DNA of 64,000 bases from Chlorops oryzae (Eukaryota > Arthropoda > Insecta > Diptera > Chloropidae): NCBI GenBank assembly GCA_020466095.1, contig CM035807.1:113415286-113479285 (forward strand). Reading direction: 5' to 3'. Positions 58,038 to 64,000 of this stretch are shown piece by piece. The notes under the pieces are model-generated. The model saw only the letters and a program-made list of their open reading frames with translations. It was not told where the DNA came from and made no database searches. Position 1 is the stretch's first letter. Each line of letters opens with the position of its first letter. A program made the translations under genes and the position numbers.

Positions 58038-59494
58038 CAGACATTCAAGATACAGCATACAATGACAAGCAAAAGTAAGAAGAAGAAACAAAAAAAATGG
58101 AGTGAAGTGAAGTAAAGTTGTGACAGTATGGCACACGGTAAGGGCGCTGCTGTATTAACTTACATAAGTCTGAGTATCGTGTCAGTATGATGTGGATTGC
58201 GCAGTTTTTGAATGGCACAAGTTTTGCAAAAGAATTATAGCATACCCTAAGGAGGTAGCAAGAAGTGCAACACGTCCTAGCTATGACGGGGCTGGCTTCC
58301 TTACCTTGTTTGAATAGACAAATGAGTGGACGGAAGAGCCCAATGGTGAGAGACCACAAATTGTGAAAGTACAATAAAGTTGAAAGTTTTTGGTTTCTTT
58401 TTTTTTTTGTCACATGACGAGATTACTGGTGAAACATATATACAATTACACATATATAAAATGTATGTATGTATATAAAAAATTGTTATTTTTTATTTCC
58501 TTCTTTTTTGGAGGAATTTATCACACGAACAATGAAGAGGACGACAAAAAAGTAAGTACAATAAATTATTTGAACTTTGCGATTTTGTGTCCTTTTAAGT
58601 TGGATCACTTGAATTTTTCTATGAATCATAGGATCTAAGAAATTCTTGAGGCAATGGATCGAACGTTTTTGAAAGAAGCTATGATGGGAAAACAAATATC
58701 TTATACTATTATAAGACTATTCTAGAGAATGATTGAATCAAATCTCCTGAATGCTTTTGACGCCGAAAGTGATTGGTATCGAAAACCGCAGCTACGAGGA
58801 TTTCTTTCGGTATTCAAAGCAGACATCATATTCTTCGTACTTCAAGTTAAACATAATAGGTACAGTCTTCCACGGATATAATCACAAAACAATCTCATTC
58901 TCATATCGAAATAATTTCGATTCACTGAGGTATGGCAAAGTGCTCGTACCCAGGGACTCCTGTATTCCTATTCCGTTTTATTTCATTCCATTTTATACCA
59001 TCTAATCGCATCGTATTGCCTTCCCGCAATCCATACTGATACTACGTTGAAACATTGAAGTCCTCGTACACCCATAGGCATTTATTTATGTATAAGGGCA
59101 TAATTTTTATGTTGATTTTTTTTCTTTTTTTTTTCTAATGCTACCTTCAGGCAATTAAAGCTCACTCCATCCTATGCTTTTAATGGCATAAAATTTCCTG
59201 TACGTTTAGCTTTTGCAACAATCAAACAATCGTCTGAAACTAAAGCATGTATGTATGTATGTATCTACGTCGCAACAGAATAAAGGGGCAAAAGAAAACG
59301 ACGACGAGGGCAACAAAATTGCCAACGATAATGACGATAATGACAAGCAAGTGTGTTGACAATAAATTATCTTCATGGCAGCAATTTCGACAATTGCGGT
59401 TTTGCATGCACCGAAACGTTCCAGTTCCCAGGATAAATGCTGCCGTATCTAAAATTTAAGAGGAAACATACGAAAACATTCACAAAAATATATA
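56447..59494. other. Noncoding stretch with GA and CA repeats
   Basis: A CA run lies at 57188-57200, an AG run of about 30 bp at 58004-58033, and ATGT repeats at 59244-59262. Open frames at 57018-57404, 58045-58413 and others overlap these repeats, lack domains, and some start at non-ATG codons. No gene called. Confidence 0.4.
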
Positions 59495-60985
59495 CCCAGC
59501 AAACACACTGAGCTCTAAAGGAATCATATGTGGCACTGCTAATTCGGAGTCGGAGACCTTGCTCTTTGAAGAGTCATAAAGAGAGTGTTTTCTTTCCAGC
59601 GCCGGTCGTCTTATATGAGTCCGTTTCATACATCGAATGAATCCCCACTCTTTCCGTACTTCCGTATCTGACTCCATGTTAAAATACAAGTATTTCTGAG
59701 CCTCATATTTCCTACTTATTTCGCACTCATTTCGGAGTCTGAGCCTCACATTTTGCTATTATTTCGTACTCTTTTGGTGTCATGTTTCGGAGCCTCGTAA
59801 TTCCCATTTATTTTGGACTCATTTCGGAGTCATATGTTCGGGTGTTTTATTTCTCGCATATTTCGGATTTTTTTCGGAGCAACTTCAAAGTCATTTCGGA
59901 GTCAGTGTTTCTAAGCCTCGTGTGTCCCACTTATTTAGGATTTTTTTCGGAGTCTCATTCAGTGACTCTTATTTCGCAAATAATTCGGACTCATTCGGAG
60001 TCATGTTTCGGAGCCTCGTAGTTCCCATTTATTTTGCACTCATTTCGGAGTCATATGTTCGGAGTGTCTTTATTCTCGCATCATTTCGGATTTTTTTCGG
60101 AGCAACTTCAAAGTCATTTCGGAGTCATGTTTCTAAGCCTCATGTGTCCCACTTATTTTGGATTTTTTTCGGAGTCTCATTCAGTGACTCTTATTTCGCA
60201 AATAATTCGGACTCATTTCGGAGCCTCGCAGTTCTCATTTATTTTGTACTCATTTCGGAGTAATATGCTTGAGTGTCTTATTTCTCGCATATTTCGGTAC
60301 GTTTCGGAGTCATTCCGGAGTCATGCTTCTGAGCCTCATACGTCCCACTTTTTTAAGATTCATTTCGGAGTCTTATTTCAGTGACTTATTATTCGGACTA
60401 ATTTCAGAGTAATTTCGGAGAAGTTTGGGACTCATTTCGGAGTCATGTTTCTAAGCCTCATGTGTCCCACTTATTTAGGATTTTTTCGGAGTCTCATTCA
60501 GTGACTCTTATTTCGCAAATAATTCGGACATTTCCGAGTATTTCGGAGCCTCGTAGTTCCCATTTATTTTGGACTCATTTCGGAGTAACATGTTTGAGTG
60601 TCTTATTTCTCCGATATTCGGATACGTTTCGGAGTTATTTCGAAATCATTTCGGAGTCAAGTTTCTGGGCCTCATACGTCCCACTTTTTTGGGATTCATT
60701 CGGAGTCATATTTCAGTGGCTCTTATTTTGCAAATAATTCGGAATAATTTCGGAGTAATTTCGGAGTAGTTTTGGAGTAGTTTCGGATTCATTTCGAAGC
60801 CATTTCGGATTAATTTCGAAGTAATTTTCGGAGTAGTTTCGGATTTATTTCGATTAATTTCGGAGTGATTTCGGAGTCATTTCGGAGTCATTTCGGATTC
60901 ATTTCGGAGTCATTTAGGATCCGTGTTTTATGAAAGTTTCGAACTCAAGCACATAACAAAGATCATTCCGAAAATGTTTTCTGGG
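59495..60985 (-). mobile_element. Family X element, copy 7 (reverse orientation)
   Basis: It starts CCCAGCAAACACACTGAGCT and ends AAAATGTTTTCTGGG, with TA on both sides. The conserved end block is at the left here (CCAGCGCCGGTCGTCTTATA), so it is inverted relative to the copies at 1, 21 and 22.5 kb. The array reads ATTTCGGAGTC. A unit of about 230-330 bp repeats three times inside (CATGTGTCCCACTTATTT and similar at about 59920, 60140 and 60460). Stop-poor frames of up to 116 residues here are repeat translations, not genes. Confidence 0.85.
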
Positions 60986-63753
60986 TATCTACTATTTAAT
61001 ACATACGCACAAACACACACAGCTTTATAGAAACTTCCCTTCATGAATTTCAATTAGTGCTGTACTAGTACTTAACTAGTGTAAAAGCCACCAGTACTAG
61101 TTATTTTCTATACCCTTGCCCATATAAAATCCTGTAGAAAATCAGTAGGTATATCATCTGTACAGGAAAGCACTAGTGCTATCGATTGATTTGTAGTTCA
61201 ACTTTAATGAACGCATATGATTATTCCAAGTATCACCAGTATACTTATTGTGGAAGCTTATCCGAAAATTGCACCGGTTTTTCTAGTTCTGGTAAAAGTA
61301 CTAGATTTTTTCATAGAATCGCCCAACTGTTTACTACAGGGTTATTCAAGCTCGGGTACAAATAATCTCATGTGTGTGTTTGTCATTGCTGGAAGCAACA
61401 TATTTGCGCGCATCCCTCCCTTCTCTCGCCTACGATTTTCTTCTTGGATGATTTAGCCTAAGATGAGACGGTATGTAGCTAAATAAAAGTAACTTTTCAA
61501 ACAAAATTTTACGAGGTCTTGAGCGAAAGTTTTCAAGATTAATTTCATTTGCGCTTGAATGACGCTGACAATGGTAAAGTTTTATGAGTTTGCTCACTGT
61601 TTGTGCTTTTCATTTGCACACAAACAGACGCGCACGCACACACACACACGCACACATGCAACAAAATGATAAATTACACTTTTAAAAACTCAGCAAAGTT
61701 ACAAGGAAGTAAATTCTGAATGCCATTTCTAAGCCCAAAATAAGTAGCAAAATGAGATTTTAATTACAGTAGTACAGAGCACTAAAACCACCAGTGAACC
61801 CAACCCATATATGGGGGACCCCGTAATAGCAAGAGACACTTTGCGAAAAAGGACACTCGAAAAATGAAATCAAGAAAAGTGGGAACATTTTTATATATTT
61901 TTCTTTTTTTTTTTACTGCCTTCTTCCAGTGCAAACGTCATCATTGGTATTTAAAACGAAATCAGCTTGAAAGGAAATAGAATCCGACAATATCCCCCAA
62001 AGTGATGCGAGGGCAAACGTGCACTTTACGCTTTTGCAAAGTTTTCAATAAATGAAATTAAAAACTTTTGCCACTTCAGCAATCGCGCCAGTAAATTCGG
62101 TTACCTTACTGCATGCCTGCCTGGCTGGTTGGCTGGCTGGCTGGCTGGCCCGAATGAATGAGATGCCTGGGTGCCCGCCTTGAATCAACCGTGTGCCAAA
62201 TATTGACCTAACCTAAAAACCATAAGAAAATTTTATTAGAAACAGCAGAAGTTTTCCGTCCAAAAAAAAGAAAAAAAAGGATACTAACGAAACCCCCGAA
62301 CGAGAAATGCCGAATGGAATTCGAAAGTCGATAGAAAGGCAAACAAACAACCAAGGAACGAAGGAAGACCTAAACTGCACGCCGCCATACGAACACACAT
62401 CAATTGACCATAAAATCTATTCAACGTCAAATAAGTTCGTTTCTTCTTTTCGTCCTTTTTTTTTTTTATTCTTCGAATTCTTTTCAATTCAGCCAAGTTA
62501 ATGGTGAATAAAGCTTGAGCAAGCTTAAAAACAATCACCTTGGTCAAAAGTGGATTTCTGCAGTCAACCGTTGATGAGCAGCAAGGGAGTGAGTGTGCAG
62601 AGAGAGAGCGAGAGGAGAGGAATCCCATAGAGAAAAGAATATACGAATCGTTGGTCGAATTTTTTCTTTTATTTTTTGAGAAACACTTCTCGAAGAGGTA
62701 TGATTTCTGTGAAGAAATGAAATGTAAACGGAAAAATATGTCATGAAAATGAAATGCAGAAATTGGTTATTAGAGAAAAAATATCGAAAATCCGATTCTA
62801 TTTCCATTTCAATCTTCGTGGAAAGTCGAGAAAAATATGATGGAAAAGCAATTTGACTTCAAGTTGATTGCTGCTTTCAAAAGAGAATTCGTAGAACGTC
62901 CTTCTGCAGGAATAGAAAGTACTCATGAGAGTCTTTCGATGAGTTCGATGATTAGATCCATCGGCATTTAGTCGGAATTTATTTTCTTCGAGAGTATGAA
63001 CATGCTTTTTAAAAGTAAATGTTCTTTTTTTTGGGGGGGGGCGGGGGGGTTTTATTGATTTTGTTGGAATAGTTTTGATGTTTTTCTTGGAAATTCTCAT
63101 TACAAAACTTACACATTTCCTTTATGATTCATTACCCAAGGACATATAGTTTGTGTAGGGATTTTCGGAGTACTCAGAAAATTGTTGTGTTTTTTCGGTC
63201 AAATTCCAATAATTTTTGTTCAAATCATTTTTAGTTTGACTCTCTGTCAGTTGTTGCCAAACTTCTTGCCTTTCAAAAAAAATATACTTTAATAATAATG
63301 TGGCAACGTTATTGAGAGTCGATAACACTACACAACAAAATCGAACTTTTTTTACTGCCTTGACTTGAAACCAATTTTTTTTTTGTAGTATTTGTTTCGC
63401 TGAATCTAAATATATGCTTCAAATTTGAAAGTTAGCTCGCGTTTTTTAAATATTCGCTAGGAAACGTTTTGCGATTTCTTGTCACTATTTTTTAGTCGTA
63501 GCCCCATTATCCATCGACCGTTTCAAAAAATATTTAATTTATATGAAAGAAGAGTAAAAATACAACATATTCTTCATACATATGGATGAAATCGGTTCAA
63601 CAGTTTAGGCGCTATAGGTCGATAAAAGCAAACATTTTATGAATTTTTTTAACAATTTTGTACAAAAAGTTGAATTCAAACCCATATAATTTCCGAAAAA
63701 GATCCGGTATTCAAGTTCAGGCTATCTTAAGTAAAAGAGTGGATTTCTAAGAG
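60986..63753. other. Noncoding stretch with CA and GGCT repeats
   Basis: Visible: CA run (61624-61655), GGCT run (62122-62150), a G-run pair (63032-63050), and AT-rich unique sequence. Open frames at 62213-62807 overlap on both strands and none has a domain. TGAAATCGGTTCAACAGTTT near 63578-63600 looks like part of a dispersed repeat but I have no second copy here. No gene called. Confidence 0.4.
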
Positions 63754-64000
63754 CATTTCAAGACCAAGAAAAAAAAATCCGATGAGTGGTTCATATTTTA
63801 ATTGGGTTTTTAGAAAAAATGAGACGATTTTTTCGCCGGAAAATATGCCACACTTTTTTTTTATTTCTGTCTTTAAGTGATATTTATATAAAAAAAAAAG
63901 TGTGGCATATTTTTCGGCGAAAAAAGTCGTCTCATTTTTCTAAAAACCCAATTAAAATATGAACCACTCATCGGATTTGTCTTTTCTTCGTCTTGAAATG
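63754..64000. repeat. Large palindrome at window end
   Basis: The left arm (from CATTTCAAGACCAAGAAAAA at 63754 to about 63862) is the near-perfect inverse of the right arm (about 63889 to 64000, ending GTCTTGAAATG). Arms are about 110 bp and the spacer only 26 bp. The right arm ends at the last base of the window, so the element may extend further. It could be a foldback MITE; there is no coding content. Confidence 0.9.

Noticed and set aside
59782..60769. Several Ser/Phe-rich frames up to 116 residues
   Set aside because: They are translations of the ATTTCGGAGTC array of a family X element.
1..64000. CRISPR array, bacterial operons or phage genes
   Set aside because: No regular direct repeats with unique spacers, and gene structure, introns and tRNA style are eukaryotic; the family X arrays have no spacer structure.
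1..64000. Known fly microRNAs (for example let-7, bantam, miR-1, miR-9)
   Set aside because: I scanned for their mature sequences from memory and saw none; this is not a substitute for a homology search.

Overview
The window is AT-rich animal DNA, most likely from a higher fly. The signs are short phase-matched introns of about 50-110 bp, TATA plus TCAGT-type initiator architecture, C/A-rich pre-ATG contexts, tRNA-derived SINEs, and many TATG, CACT, TTCG and GA microsatellites. A tephritid-like fly with a large repeat-rich genome is my guess. This is an inference from style; no marker gene fixes the species. Nothing bacterial or viral was seen.

Real gene content is very low. Three genes are well supported, all between 22 and 25 kb: a tRNA-Lys(UUU) on the plus strand (22063-22135), and two tandem four-exon minus-strand genes (23442-24150 and 24423-25026). 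The two proteins are small, about 170 and 137 residues, with four membrane segments each and the same intron phases (1, 0, 1), so they look like tandem paralogues of an insect tetraspan family. Weaker candidates are a TATA/Inr promoter with a very short first coding exon (2643-2757, plus), a possible 3' terminal exon (34662-34764, plus) and a short acidic Gly/Asp ORF (48719-48868, plus). No other open frame longer than 60 residues looks like a gene. The two longest lie in an A/T simple repeat, and several others lie in tandem repeats or run through the tRNA.

Most of the recognisable structure is mobile or repeat DNA. Family X (684-1511, 16205-16620, 19334-21039, 22370-22511, 49922-51021, 59495-60985, and a diverged 55603-56446) generally has CCCAGCAAACA-type inverted ends and degenerate 10-11 bp ACTCCGAAAT arrays. 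hAT-like MITEs with CAGGGCTCGGAT ends lie at 7936-8179, 10464-10702, 11137-11365, 33555-33777 and 36402-36642; two have perfect 8-bp target duplications. A TTAA-flanked element (7716-8451) hosts one of them. A related TTCAAAA-rich element occurs at 8708-9141 and 41177-41520. Family Y, with CACTGAAAA hairpins, occurs at 5588-5845, 19506-20585 and 46885-47607. Family Z is an inverted pair at 33087-34123 and 36058-37112. Single-copy terminal-inverted-repeat elements lie at 13903-14285, 32777-32944 and 52914-53823; the last carries two tRNA-like modules.

Layout: 0-16 kb is noncoding with scattered elements and one promoter candidate; 16.8-17.8 kb is an A/T microsatellite; 19-22.5 kb holds nested elements next to the tRNA; 23.4-25.0 kb holds the two membrane-protein genes; 25-33 kb is mostly featureless apart from a GC-richer block and an A/T tract; 33-37 kb is the inverted pair; 40-43.5 kb holds a duplicated 400-bp segment, a foldback and a LINE remnant; 47-61 kb has more repeat elements; the last 250 bp form a large palindrome cut by the window end. 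Nesting shows several rounds of insertion. No multi-gene system was found.
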